The notes under the pieces: model-generated
The model's input: only the letters and a program-made list of their open reading frames with translations
Told to the model about the DNA's origin: nothing
Databases searched by the model: none
Position numbers and translations under genes: made by a program
Part shown: positions 43,702 through 54,830 of the stretch, piece by piece
Numbering within the stretch: position 1 is the stretch's first letter
Layout: each line of letters begins with the position of its first letter
Source of the DNA: Anodontia alba
Taxonomy: Eukaryota; Mollusca; Bivalvia; Lucinida; Lucinidae
Reading direction: 5' to 3'
NCBI GenBank assembly: GCA_964016985.1
Contig: OZ024827.1
Location: 82,163,835 to 82,227,834 of the forward strand
Length of the DNA stretch: 64,000 bases

Positions 43702-44117
43702 CTAGAAAATAAACAAGTGTCAGCTTTTTCAAAAAATTAGCGGATCGTTTAGCTTCAACAATTTCATGTACGCTTATGACGCTTATACCGCACATGATGA
43801 CGTATGTAGCAAGAGTCACTGAACTAACCTAAATGACTCCAGTTGCTTTCCGAGTTTTGGTTCACTCCGAACTGTCAAATTTACCTCTGATGGTACGCAG
43901 CTAATAGGTGCCACAATTACTTTTACCCTGTGAGTTTTGCAACGTTTTGACTATAGCAGATGACAAGATGATAGCTAGTATTAGCTGATTCGACAATGCA
44001 ATGCTTTCATTTTAATGCTGGTAAAGATGCACTTTAGGCAGGTTCATTTCAGGGTTAAAGGGTGCCTGATTTGTTTTTTTGGAATTATCATTTAATGTAG
44101 AGGTTTGTGAGCCTAAT
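43702..44117. other. Intron, no recognised repeat
   Basis: Nothing recognised. Confidence 0.4.
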
Positions 44118-44180
44118 ACAGTGTAGACCTATATCAGACGCCGCGTCTTGTAGCGTCTGATCTAGATGTATACTGTTTGC
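44118..44180. repeat. P8 short palindrome
   Basis: AGTGTAGACCTATATCAGAC faces GCGTCTGATCTAGATGTATA, then ACTGTTTGCC. A good full copy. Confidence 0.65.
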
Positions 44181-44529
44181 CGCTGTCTCTTTTATGGGAC
44201 GCTAGGCATAAATGGGTTAATAGATACTCGTAAGAGACCATGCGGATAATAAATCATTCTATTCTATTCTATCAGATGCACGACTACTTTGTCAACATTC
44301 TTGGTGGTTACATCCGCTTCCGAGTTCGGATTAATTCCCGTATTTGATGAGTGATTAGCATAACTCCCATACATGCGGATCTCCAGGTTGACCGGCAATA
44401 ATTATAAATACCGCTCATGTATGATTCGCGTTTATGATGACATATATAAAATATATCTTTCAAGAGAATAGCATTCAATGCGTAAAATATCAGCCAAACA
44501 AAACCTCTTAAACTTAATAAAAACAAACG

Positions 44530-44605
44530 ACTAGACCCTGGTCAGACGCCGCATTCTTTGGCGACTGATCTGGGTCGAACGTTTTGCCTTTTTGCTTTCC
44601 CTTTT
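44530..44605. repeat. P8 short palindrome
   Basis: ACTAGACCCTGGTCAGACGC with GGCGACTGATCTGGGTCGAA. Confidence 0.6.
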
Positions 44606-44740
44606 GTGGGACGCCAGGAATAAATAGGGTTATTTTCCTAAATGACTAAGAACAGCTTTCTTCCGCATGTCACTTTCTATATCTCTACAGGGAGTGTGTT
44701 GTGGGCCGGGGGTCACACTCGGTGTCTTGGTACATTGTAT

Positions 44741-44954
44741 ATAAAGTTTGACCCCCTTAAACCCCACTTTCATACAGTAAAACTGGGGTTTACAGGCTCA
44801 TCGAGGCGGTTCTGAGTACCCACAATCTATGTTTTGAACAGAAATAAGAAAAATAATGTAATACAATTTGCATGAAAATAATGTTTTATCTGAAAATTTT
44901 CATTTTTTGGTGGTAAAATTTTCAGTGTATTTGAATAGGCATGTTTTCGTAATG
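44741..44954 (+). mobile_element. H element with central deletion
   Basis: Left end missing the terminal CATCACG. CCCCCTTAAACCCCACTTTC is present, then a jump from GGGTTTACAGG to GAGGCGGTTCTGAGTACCC, removing most of the left arm. The right end TGTTTTCGTAATG is intact. It lies 69 bp downstream of the discoidin exon donor at 45023. Confidence 0.8.
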
Positions 44955-45022
44955 TCTGAGGATTGTTGAAAAAAAAAATAAAAAAAACGGACAAAACCAC
45001 TGCACATAATTCATACACCTAC

Positions 45023-45182
45023 CTGTCTGAATACATCCAATTAGTTCCACTTTGAGACATTTCAACTCGTTTTGTTTTATCGGAGTCAAAGGGTAAACTC
45101 GGATACTTGTCGTTGTAATTGATGATGTGAATAGAAATGTCTGAGCTGTCTCCAGTGGCAAACTTCTATCTAAGTTATAAGC
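45023..45182 (-). CDS. Discoidin (F5/8 type C) domain, third exon
   Basis: 160 nt, phase 0 start and phase 1 end. The acceptor is ATCATCATTGTAG above 45182 and the donor is GACAG/GTAGGT at 45023. The translation begins AYNLDRSLPLETAQTF, continues FTSSITTTSIRVYPL near residue 18-32, and ends CLKVELIGC near 42. IRVYPL and LKVELxGC are the classic closing motifs of F5/8C domains, which bind phospholipid or glycans. It completes the domain begun in the exons at 57515 and 49829. Confidence 0.85.
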
Positions 45183-45235
45183 CTACAATGATGATAGCTT
45201 CAGACAAGAGCGGGCATCAATATAATAATTTTCTT

Positions 45236-45345
45236 ATTTCTTAATAAAATATATGCTGTGGGTACACATTAGGAGCGCCTTGTTGAGGTGCATCTAATGA
45301 GTACCAACAACATATGTTTTATTGAGGAATAAGAAAAGTATTTGC
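45236..45345. mobile_element. H2 hairpin element
   Basis: ATATGCTGTGGGTACACATT through AGGAGCGCCTTG faces AGGTGCATCTAATGAGTACC and AACATATG. A free-standing hairpin without the H element flanks. Confidence 0.65.
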
Positions 45346-45419
45346 ATTTTTTCGCTTGAAAAATAGCACCTTATCTGGTGCTATGAATATTGAGTGTAGA
45401 ATCTTAAGGGGAAATGATA

Positions 45420-45535
45420 CAGGGGAGTTAACTGTCAAAATGGATCATAATCCCCTCTTAAAAGGAGTCTACTCTCGAAGAAAAACATTTGCTCCTACTG
45501 AAAGCAAATTATTTCCTTTTAGAGAAGACCCCTGA
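45420..45535. repeat. Imperfect inverted repeat
   Basis: AAAAGGAGTCTACTCTCGAA with GCTCCTACTGAAAGC. Similar in layout to 62185-62285 (CCTTTTATG / ACCCCCTTTT arms). Confidence 0.4.
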
Positions 45536-45574
45536 AAAACAGAACGGTCGTGATCTGCGGGAAGCACAAAAAAC

Positions 45575-45607
45575 AACAACAAAAAAACAAAAACAAAAAA
45601 AAAAAAC

Positions 45608-45638
<31 letters not shown>

Positions 45639-45675
45639 CACACGCACACGCACACGCACAAACACACACACAAGA
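45575..45675. repeat. A-rich tract and (CA)n microsatellite
   Basis: Runs of A with C, then about 22 CA units with CG variants. Confidence 0.95.
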
Positions 45676-46734
45676 TGGTTTCCTTGTGAACAATAGTGAA
45701 TTATATATGAAGAATGGTCAAATATCTATGAAGAATAGCCAAATATCAATTTAAAGCGTTACCAGTGTCCTTACGATTAGGCTGTTGTATTTATAGTTTG
45801 TTTCCTGATTTGTATGGAGATTTTGTTCACCGGGATATGTCCTACCTTTGCAAAAATGTAGATCTAGACCACTAAACTGATTGGCTGAAAATTAGAAGTG
45901 GACGTGGCATATACATGTACCTGTAATTGTACAAATGTTCGCGGCGTATTAATGTTCGCGAATTTCGCGATCAGCATAAATCCGCGAACTTTAACACACG
46001 CGAACCATATATTTTTTTTTGTAAAGAAATATTACTAAGGCCAATTTACAAGTCCGCAAATTTTAATACCAGTGAAAAATTGAAAATGTCTAAAATTATA
46101 AAATCGCGAAAACTTATCCCCGCGAACATTTATACAATTGCAGTGATGTTTTAAACACGACAATGGTTAATATTCCGGCGCTGTGACAACCGCATATGTA
46201 CAATATGGTCAGAGTCTTCACTGGTGAAAGTCAGTACTGGTCGTCTAAAGAAACCGTTGATCATTGTGTATCCAATGAGTGCCAACAAAGACTAATAATA
46301 CCTCATGGACTCACAGTTAATATGAATCGATCTGTACAATGCATTTAACCCCATTCCATCGTAGAATTTGTCATTGCGCCGGAAGCACTTTATCAAAGGT
46401 CAAGGACGGGTCCAATGTTATTTTCCATGGACCGCTAAATGTTATTTAAACCAAGTATTAGCATTTACAGATGAAAGCTTGACCTAAGAAGAAGTTTTTT
46501 GTCCAGCTATATTTCCTTTCACTACTGCGTGTATTTGTGAATCATGTTGCTTCTCGCTGCAGTGCTTCTTTCGTCATTCGTCCTCTTTGTGCACAGGAAG
46601 CCACAAAAGTTGTCTCCGTTGGCGGTAATGGCGGAAAATCTATCAAGTGTATCTAGATTCTTAATATCCGTGAAGTCTGAAAGCAGGGCTGTGGTAATGA
46701 TCATGCCCGACTTGTCCATTTTCCTGAGGACAAG
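45676..46734. other. Intron, no recognised feature
   Basis: A minus-strand frame of about 70 codons upstream of the H element (46522-46730) looks protein-like but lacks a donor site and known motifs. Confidence 0.35.
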
Positions 46735-47006
46735 CATTACAAAAACATGCCTATTCAAATATATTGAGAATTTTACTACCAAAATATGATGAAAATTTTC
46801 AGATGAAAAATTCTGATATTTTTCTTATTTCTGATCAAAACATAGATTGTGGGTACTCGTTACTAACGAGTACCCACAATCTATGTTTATAAGCAGTTTT
46901 TGAGCAGAAAATAAGAAAAATAATATATACCCCTGTAAACCCCAGTTTTACTATATAAAAGTGGGGTTTATGGGGGTCAAAATTATATAGGCATGTATTC
47001 TTGATG
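46735..47006 (-). mobile_element. H element (hairpin MITE)
   Basis: A complete reverse copy. The GC core of the hairpin is lost so that ACTCGTTACTAACGAGTACC forms the centre. CAGTTTTTGAGCAG is partly duplicated. Ends CATTACAAAAACATGCC and TGTATTCTTGATG. Confidence 0.85.
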
Positions 47007-48055
47007 TTTAACATTTCAATTTACGTGTCCTGGGTCAAGTTCACAGACAGCGCCCAGACTATGTTGTATCTAAACAAACATGTATAAAGCATATCAAAAC
47101 ACGACCATGAAAGGTCTCTTATTGTATTTAAATTGTGAATTTTGGTTTTAATACAACCCAATTATTTACCCGACATAAGTTGCAATCAGTTAAGCGAGAC
47201 GTTTACAGTTATTCACAAACAAAAGAAAACTTTCCTTCGTTTTTGACAGTTTTCTTGGGAAGGTAGAGAATATCCACAATCTAATCTTAAGCTGACTTTT
47301 GGCACATCCAAAATAGCGGCCTTTGAAAATATTTTGTTGTATGTTTGTTCGTAACAAAAATATGGAAATGTTAACTGGTTTGATATTATCTATTCGATTA
47401 TTCGATTTCTTTGATTCTACATGAAATTAAGAATTATTGATATAATTATTCGATATAATTTATTTTAGCTTATATAAAAACTTGCAGAGAATAACGGCGC
47501 CTTTCTAATGTGAGGTCACATAAGATTTAATTTTTACAATAGCCTTTCAGAACTTGGGAAAACGTTTTGAAAAACTCTCATGTGTGATTTGATTCACTGA
47601 ACTCGGCCCTGATTTTAAGTTTACACAAATGGACAGAACCGAAACCATTTTATTGAAACGGGCTGACATGAACACTCATTTTAGGATGTAAACATTAGGA
47701 GCTCATTAAAATGATGATATGCTTCCTATTGTAGTTGCTTTAGAAACTACAGAGATGTTCAAATGGTTAACGGAGATTTTGCGACTTGCAAATTTGCAAT
47801 ATGTACAGTTTCGCTCCTCAAACAATTTCACGGAAAGAGGTGTGCATTTCTAGCACATCTCTAATCGCTTATTGGAAAGTCTTTTGAAAAGCCCAAGCTA
47901 TTTGCGAAAGCTTATACTTATTGGATAGTAATTTTGCGTTTGGGATCATTTCAGCTGATTTCGGCAAACTTATATACACCGCAGCGATAGTCAGAGAAGA
48001 GAAGTATCCGTATCAGTTTTGGCTCCTAAAGCCAAGAACGAGTGCTATTTAGTAA
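47007..48055. other. Intron, no recognised feature
   Basis: About 1 kb of AT-rich sequence without recognised repeats or coding text. Confidence 0.5.
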
Positions 48056-48059
48056 AACA

Positions 48060-49080
48060 AAAAGATAAGAAAAAAGTCCAGAGAGTACCACAATCACAAA
48101 CCGCAACCCTTCCCTGACAAAGAGGAAGAGGAAACCAATAAAACCAAACAAGCACAAGTCATACAACGTACGAAAGGACTAACATTAGCTCTCTCTTCCC
48201 CAAGAGAGATAATCGCAATGCTAAAATGACTACAAAACACAAGAACAAAATAACACAAGGTAAGGCATAAAACAAATCGTCTCGTAGAATAAACCACAAA
48301 GCAACAAAGAGTAAGACTAACACCGGGACCACCGATTAGAACGGTCAGTAGAGTAAACCACAGGGGGTTTAAAACACTTTTACAGCTAACCAACCACCCT
48401 GGGTCCCGATGCTACTCTTTATACAGAAATACATAAAAATTCGGTTTGCATAAAGGCTCCCAACTCGGTCAATGCATCAAAGCGAAAACATAAAAATCAA
48501 ATTAATCACTATTATAAACAAAGACGAGTATTCGTGGCTAATTCTTCTGTATGCCAGAGTAAATGAAAACCAATAGTTGAACCACGGCGTACAGAAATAT
48601 ATAAAACTTCGGTTCGCATAAAGGCTCCCAACTCGGTCAATGCATCAAAGCGAAAACATAAAAATCAAATTAATCACTATAATAAACTAAGACGAGTACT
48701 CATGGCTAATTCTACTGTATGTCAGAGTAAATGAAAACCAATAGTTGAACCACGACATATCGTTAACCCGCTGGTTAAAGTTTTGCGAGGAGGCCGTCAT
48801 TGAGTCTGAGGCCCAAACCGCCGTCGTGCAATAAAAGAGTGAAGCATAGCCATCAACAATGATTGGGTTGACAACCAGGCATGCAGCTGTCGCACAATAT
48901 CCAATCTATAGCCAATTATTTTATAACGGTTAATAAGTTTTTTTAATTGCTCCGAAAAGTTAGATTTTCCTACATTTTTTCTAAATCTGTACACAAAGTC
49001 ACCGTAAATTTCTGGTTTCAATATATCTTGTTGCTAAAGACGCTATATTTTATTCTACCAGGGTACTGTGTCTGCGATAA
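48060..49080 (-). mobile_element. Family A copy A11 with internal duplication
   Basis: Reverse tail (48060-48590), a second copy of its proximal ~170 bp (48594-48762, repeating AATTCGGTTTGCATAAAGGC-like text through CCAATAGTTGAACCACG), then the C-terminal ORF region (minus strand: EIYGDFVYRFRKNVGKSNF near 49010) to about 49075. It is a normal, non-hypermutated comparator for copy A10. Confidence 0.8.
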
Positions 49081-49189
49081 AATTTCAAAAGTAGTCTGCA
49101 CTGGAGCAAAAGCGCTCTATTTTAAAGTGAACACAATGAAAAGGTCCTGGGACCTTTTCAATTAGCTTTACCGCTTAGCATTCTGCGTC

Positions 49190-49290
49190 GAGATTTTGAA
49201 TTTTTTTTTCTTATTTTTTATTTATTTTCTATTTTTGTTTTTATTTTATTTTATTATTTTTTTTTATTTTTATTTTTATACAGAAAACAG
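49190..49290. repeat. T-rich low-complexity tract
   Basis: Runs of T interrupted by A. No other content. Confidence 0.9.
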
Positions 49291-49597
49291 GTTTTGACAC
49301 TTCATGCAAATTGTATCCAATAGAGACAGTCTGCATGAAATGTACGTAAATCCTGTTGTCTTGTAAAAATAAGGAAAATATCATCAATTTGTCGTCTGCT
49401 GGACCAGAGAGTGGTAAATATTATGCATGTTATGTCTTACTCATGCAATATTATATTGGTTCTCGGTACCGACGCACTGGGATCCGGCGAGCTGGGTCAG
49501 TTTACGGAAAGCATTGGGCTTTCGGGTGGCGCACCATCGCCTGCGATCTTTTATTACCCCTTATATTTCTAAGTCCAACACAAACATCTTTATAAAC
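49291..49597. other. No recognised feature
   Basis: Short frames only. Confidence 0.35.
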
Positions 49598-49642
49598 TGT
49601 GCAGACCCAGATGAGACGCCTCGTCAGGATCTACACTGTTTG
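49598..49642. repeat. P8 short palindrome
   Basis: AAACTGTGCAGACCCAGATG then CGTCAGGATCTACACTGTTT. Confidence 0.6.
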
Positions 49643-49828
49643 CCGGTTTGTTTTTGACGCGAGACTGAAACCCCTATTTGCGTCAGTGGACATGTCCAGA
49701 TCTCGGGATGGAAATGTTTTCTTCAGAAGCTCAAGGATGAAAAGCTAAATGAGTCCGCACTCGTTTCAATCGGGACAAAACTTATTTTCGAGTACACATT
49801 GGCTTTTTCGTGTAGCTATCAAGCTTAC

Positions 49829-50005
49829 CTGTCTTAATTTATAAGTATGAATATCTTGTCCTGGAGGGAGGTATGTAATGCTGAAATTATATACTCCCAT
49901 CATTTTGTGATGTGGCCACAATCCTGAAGAGTTTCTAACATAATGAATTTTGTTCCAATTTGAAATTTGTACCCCTTCTATTGTTGTCGGTTGTAGGAAG
50001 TTGAT
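49829..50005 (-). CDS. Discoidin (F5/8 type C) domain, middle exon
   Basis: 177 nt, 59 codons, phase 0 at both ends. The acceptor is ATGGTTGCAG above 50005 and the donor is AGACAG/GTAAGC at 49829. It translates INFLQPTTIEGVQISNW at the start, and MMGVYNFSITYLPPGQDIHT near residue 36-55. These match the F5/8C core (hydrophobic strand, GVQ, then F-I-Y strands and the GxD turn). The previous exon ends HPYIQ, so the junction reads PYIQ-INFLQP, as expected for the family's QxxVDL strand. Confidence 0.85.
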
Positions 50006-50087
50006 CTGCAACCATATTAGAAAATAGACGTAAGTAATGAGGCCAAAGTGGTAAATTAAAAACTTTGGCTGACTTCTAAATAAATAT

Positions 50088-50319
50088 CTGGGCCCAGTTG
50101 TTCAAAGCTAACGACATGGTTAGCTAACGATTCGTTAAAATTTACATCGAGTGGTACGCAAATATACTGAAATATTTTGCTGAAAAAATGTGAGTAGCTT
50201 TTGCAGTGCAAAAGCTACTCACATTTTTTCAGAAAAAATATCAGAATATTGTTTACTGAATCCGCTAAAACGGTTAACAAAATGATCTTTAACGAGCTCG
50301 TTAAACAACTGGGCCCAGA
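50088..50319. mobile_element. P5 palindromic MITE
   Basis: Terminal inverted repeat CTGGGCCCAGTTGTTCAAAG versus GTTAAACAACTGGGCCCAG. Inside, AAAAAATGTGAGTAGCTTTT faces AAAAGCTACTCACATTTTTT. The outer arms carry GTTAGCTAACG / CGAGCTCGTTAA. Second copy at 62304-62572. Confidence 0.85.
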
Positions 50320-50489
50320 TCTTGATCTTAGGCCAAAAAAAATATATGTGTGTTTAGGGGAACATGTTAGAAAAAAGATGTGTATACCATATATATATTT
50401 AGACCCGGCACTATTATTCATCTAAAATTTTAGCAAGGCTGTTTGACTACCCTTTGATGTGTCTAAAAGTACTAACAGAATGAGAAGCA

Positions 50490-50540
50490 GTGTAGACCCT
50501 GATCAAACTGCTTCTTTTTGTCTTATCTACACTGTTTGCT
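50490..50540. repeat. P8 short palindrome
   Basis: CAGTGTAGACCCTGATCAAA with GTCTTATCTACACTGTTTGC. Confidence 0.65.
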
Positions 50541-51080
50541 CAAACCTACTTATCCAAATATTAAGCACGAATATGATAGCACAAATATTGTTATCCAGGA
50601 ACATCTGGATTTTTGTGTTGATAAAAAATGCTAGGTTTCACCAGGAGAATTTGGTAGGGTTACCATTAACACACATATATTTTTATTTGGCCTTAGTTTG
50701 CTTTCGCTAAAAAAACTCAGCTTCGCATGGCGCTTCTAAACTGAACCGCGCTATGTAAAAACAACCATTATCCATTTGTGGATAATGAAGACCCTTAAGA
50801 CTTAGCACATTCTGATTAGGGTCATTACTGCACATTTAAGGTAATAGGACATTGTAGAATGTATCGGTGCATTTCAAAAATCATTATCTGATTATGCGGA
50901 TTGCTAGCTGATTTGGGGTTTTACTAACTGTGTAGGTTCCAAGATTCCACTTCGTATGACCACTATCCAACACGCGAGTAATAGTCCTTTACATGGAACA
51001 TATACAATTTCAAGTGAGATAATTATTCAAAATCAGTTTATCTCCTAATGAAAAGGAGAGCATGTGCTTTCAAAGGAAAC
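50541..51080. other. Intron, no recognised feature
   Basis: Nothing recognised. Confidence 0.4.
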
Positions 51081-51330
51081 TGGCCCCGAGGTTATAAAAC
51101 TTTTTTCATGCTCAACTCAGCTGAGCATGAAATTTTCTCTGCTAATAAATATGAAAATGCCAACAATAGTTGGCATTTTCATATTTATAAGCAGAGAAAT
51201 TTTCATGCTCAGCTATGTTTAGCAAGAAAGAATTTGCATTTTGTTATTTGATTGAAATTTATTAGCAGAACGAATTTCATGCTCAGCTGAGTTGAGCATG
51301 AAAAAAAAAGTTTTATAACCTCAAAGCCAG
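51081..51330. mobile_element. P4 palindromic MITE
   Basis: Ends TGGCCCCGAGGTTATAAAAC and GTTTTATAACCTC. Inner arms AAATATGAAAATGCCAACAA and TTGGCATTTTCATATTTATA are perfectly paired around ATAG (51165-51170), flanked by GCTCAGCTGAGCATGAAA-like arms. Confidence 0.85.
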
Positions 51331-51569
51331 ATCCTTTCTTTTTAGAAGATACATTTTCAAAAGGCGATTGGCATAGAGGATAGGAAATAGGAAGTCAAAG
51401 AAATTTTCTCCGTAGTAACTAGTGTTGCCGTCACTTTTGCCTCTTGTAACTAATGATCGGAAAGAATTTTTAAAAGGCTCCGTATTTCTCAAAAAAGACA
51501 TAATATTATTTAAACAAAATTTTTAATAAATTGTTATAGTGGTATTAATACAATCATAAAATGAGGCAC

Positions 51570-51765
51570 CTGACAGCCTGTAAAAGTTCAGTTATCTTGC
51601 TCTTGAAATGAAATGATGATTTATATCGTATCTCTGAATTATCTGAATTAATGTTGCAAAGATTAATTCAGAGATGCAATAAAAAATGATTTCATTTTTT
51701 GATCCAGTTCAAAAACAAGAGACTAACTGAAATTTTACAGGCTTTCATATGCCACATTTTATGAT
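51570..51765. repeat. Large imperfect inverted repeat
   Basis: GCCTGTAAAAGTTCAGTTAT, TTGCTCTTGAAATGAAATGA and CTCTGAATTA on the left face TAATTCAGAG, AATGATTTCATTTTTTG, CAAGAGACTAACTGAAATTT and TACAGGC on the right. Ends ATGAGGCACCTGAC / GCCACATTTTAT-like. Only one copy is seen, so the family is unknown. Confidence 0.6.
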
Positions 51766-52029
51766 CGCACTAATACTATATATCAATTTATTAAACCTTT
51801 CCTGGATTAAACAAAAATGTGTATTTTATGAGGAATATGGAGCCGATTAATCGGAAAATTATATTTTTAGATACATTTTTTCTCTCTTTTGAATATAACC
51901 GGCAAATTGTAAAAATGAAACAATAAGCTGTCTATTTGAGTAATTTTAGAATTGTGGTCAATAAAGTAGAAGAATTCGGATGAAATTGCCTGAAATAAGA
52001 CACTTTATTCCAATCGAAAAATACTGATT

Positions 52030-52285
52030 CATTACGAAAACAAATGAAAACACGCCTATTCGAATGTATAGCAAAATTTCACCTCCAAAAGCTGAAAGTT
52101 TTCCGTTAAAAACTCTGATATTTTTTCATATTTTTGCTAAAAACGAGGCGGTTCTAACGAGTACCCACAATCTATGTTTTTGAGCAGAAATAAGAAAAAT
52201 AATGTATACCCCTGTAAACCCGAGTTTTACTATATAAAAGTGGGGTTTAAGGGGGTCAAAATTATATAGGTATGTTTTCGTGATG
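52030..52285 (-). mobile_element. H element, left arm lost
   Basis: Terminal CATTACGAAAACA is followed by a 12-bp partial repeat of itself (AATGAAAACACGCC). The first hairpin arm is deleted (TTTGCTAAAAACGAGGCGG) and the right half is intact, ending TATGTTTTCGTGATG. Confidence 0.8.
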
Positions 52286-52289
52286 GTTT

Positions 52290-52400
52290 CTTATTTCTCC
52301 ATGAAAGCATATGTTGAGGATGTTCATTAGAAGCGCCTTGCCAAGGCGTTTCTAATGCATACTCACAGCATATGTTTTCGTGGAGAAATAAGAAAAAAAT
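52290..52400. mobile_element. H2 hairpin element
   Basis: The best H2 copy. TTTCTTATTTCTCCATGAAA, then ATTAGAAGCGCCTTGCC paired with AAGGCGTTTCTAATGCAT and TTTCGTGGAGAAATAAGAAA. It is a nearly perfect ~105-bp hairpin that abuts the H element. The outer ends also pair, so this is a simple foldback. Confidence 0.8.
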
Positions 52401-52603
52401 TCTTTGGATAATCCTCTTAACGATCTGGAGCCATGAAAAGGAAAAGGAGAAGGGCTAAAATCAGAATAATATATTTTCTACAAGTCAACTATTATGATCG
52501 ACTATAAAAGTTTGACCAAGTCCCAGCACTACTAGTAACAGATAGGCCGTTCGGAAAATCAACCAACTGTATCCAGTCGTTTCAAGCCCTCGCTTAGTAA
52601 GAT

Positions 52604-52844
52604 CAGGTCCCGAAGTCATAAAACTTTTTATGCTGAACTAGCATGAAATTTGTCCTGTGATAAATCTAAAATTACTTTCAATTGCAAATTGTTTCATGCT
52701 AAACATAGCTGAGCATAAAAAAGTCTCCTCTAATAAATATGAAAATGCCTACTATAATTGTCATTTTCATATTTATTAGCAGAGACAATTTCATGCTCAG
52801 CGGAGTTGAGCATGAAAATAGGTTTATAACCTCGTGGCCTGGGC
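52604..52844. mobile_element. P4 palindromic MITE
   Basis: CAGGTCCCGAAGTCATAAAA and GTTTATAACCTCGTGGCCTG as ends, with AAATATGAAAATGCC facing GTCATTTTCATATTTATTA. Confidence 0.85.
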
Positions 52845-53013
52845 CTAACTAGAAACAGCAGTACGAGTTTGTTTGGCTTTCCTTTTTCAGCTAGCGGTTT
52901 CGGTTATCTCTGATTGTCAGTTTCGGAAGTGATTGTCAGTTTCGGAAGTGTATACCACAGGTACTCATTTTATAAGCTCACCAGAGCCTTTGTCTCACTA
53001 GTTGAGCTAATAA

Positions 53014-53120
53014 CCCAGCGGGCACATGACGTTTATACAACGTCGGCTCAACGTCGATGCAACGTCATGACGTTGCATCGACGTTGAAGCGACGTTGTAT
53101 TAACGTCATGCGCCGCTGGG
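53014..53120. repeat. P3 palindromic element
   Basis: Ends CCCAGCGGGCACATGACG and ATGCGCCGCTGGG. The centre is CAACGTCATGACGTTG. The most perfect copy of the family here. Confidence 0.85.
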
Positions 53121-53149
53121 AATATGAGTAGGTTTCGTTATCATCATTT

Positions 53150-54540
53150 GTCGTCAATCATGTCTCATTTTCAAAGATCTTCTCCTCTGAAACCACGAGG
53201 CCGATTGGAGTCAAATTTCATTTGGCGCCTTCCTGGAATAATGGAACAAAAGTTTGTTCAAACGGTCTTGGTCACATGACCAAGGTGGCCGCCATGACCA
53301 TATGTGTTAAAAAACATTCAGGCATCTTCTTTTCTGGATCTTGTGAGCCGATTGCCTTGAAACTCTGTATGTGGGGACTAAGCTATAATATAGTTTATAT
53401 AAATAATGACTATGAGTTGATATTGACTTATTTTACGCCATGGTCAATTTTGTCACTTATGATTTTGTATGGGAAATGGTAATTGTTAAGTTTTTAAAAT
53501 TTGTTGTTCCCTGTGAAAGTTGGTATATGCAACCAGCTAAATGCGTTACTGAAACTGCATGGGCACCAAAGGTAAAGGTCTATATCTGACTTTGGTCCAA
53601 AGGAACTCAGACAGTAAAATAAAATCTTTTCTGTTTTTTAACAGTTGGGTAAACTGAAGCCAAATTTTACATGAAGTCTCTTAGGATAGAGGAAAAGAAG
53701 TTTGTTGAAATGGTCTAGGTCACATGACCAAGATGGCTTCCATGGTCATATATGGTAAAACCCATTCAAAAATCTTCTTCTCAGAAATACAATGGCCGAT
53801 GACCTTGAAACTTGGTATGCAACATGAAGGATTCCGATCCTACCAAGTTTGTTCAAATGGTGACCCTTGATTGACCTTGACCTGTTTTATGTCAAAGTCA
53901 AGTTTTGTCACTTATACTTTTGTATAGAAAAAGGCCTACCAGTGGAGTTTTCTATTGTAACCTGTGACATACAAGTTGCCATAAACAAACAGCTAAATAA
54001 AGTTGTACAGATACCAAAGGTCAAAGTCATTTACTGACCTTTATCTTGGTTGCCTAATATGGAGTATTGTTTACTTTTTCTTAAACTACCGGGCTTATTA
54101 AAAACCAAATTACTTGTGGAGCCTGCATAGGATGAGAAAAAGAATATTTGTTCATGTGACCTTAGTCACATGACCAAGATGGCCACCATGCCCATATATT
54201 GTAAAAACCTTCTAAATATCTTCTCCTTACGAACTGAATGACTGATAACCTTGGTATGCAGCACTGGGAAATGGGCTTTATCAAGTTTGTTAAAGCGATG
54301 ACCCTTGATTGACCATGACCTATTTTGCGTCAAGGTCGAATTCAGTCTCTTAGGCATAACAGCGGAGTTAAATCACACCGAGCTTTCGGATCACTGGTAA
54401 GTTTATATTATAATACGAGTATACGAGTAGGCTCCGTTGTCGTCGTCTGTAGTCTGCCAACATTTTGAAACATTTTCTCCTCTGAAAACCACTATGCCGA
54501 TTAAAATCAAATTTCATGTGGATCCTCCCTGGGACTGACT
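53150..54540. repeat. Tandem array, ~450-bp unit
   Basis: Three diverged units share GGTCACATGACCAAGATGG (53268, 53728, 54165), GCCGATxxCCTTGAAACT-type text and TTCTTCTC-rich runs. A partial fourth is at 54460-54530. Spacing is 460 and 437 bp. No open frame is conserved between units. Confidence 0.75.
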
Positions 54541-54713
54541 GTAGATAAAAATCTAAGATACCTTATAAAAGATTTTCATGTATGCATGCATTTACAGCCA
54601 CATACACTAAGCATATGAACAGTCCATGGGACATTCTATCATGTATTCAAATCCATTATATATTAACTCAGCTCAGGTCGGCGGTTTAGGACCATTGATC
54701 CTCTGGTTTCATC

Positions 54714-54830
54714 ACGGTGATTAATTTGATTTTGAAGTTATCTTATTGTTGTTCATTAAATAATCTTTCTTACTGTTGTCACCTCGTTGGGGAAGAGAGT
54801 GCTGGTTAGTTTGCTTATCTTTGGTTTGTG
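54714..54830 (+). mobile_element. Diverged retroelement tail leading into the 57-bp array
   Basis: GGTGATTAATTTGATTTTGA and TGTTGTCACCTCGTTGGGGA correspond in order and spacing to the middle of a family A or C tail (GTGATTAATTTGATTTTTAT and TTACCTCGCTTGGGGAAGAG). Confidence 0.65.

Noticed and set aside
46522..46734. Minus-strand frame that looks protein-like, considered as an exon
   Set aside because: It lies between two discoidin exons that already join in phase. There is no donor site and no known motif.
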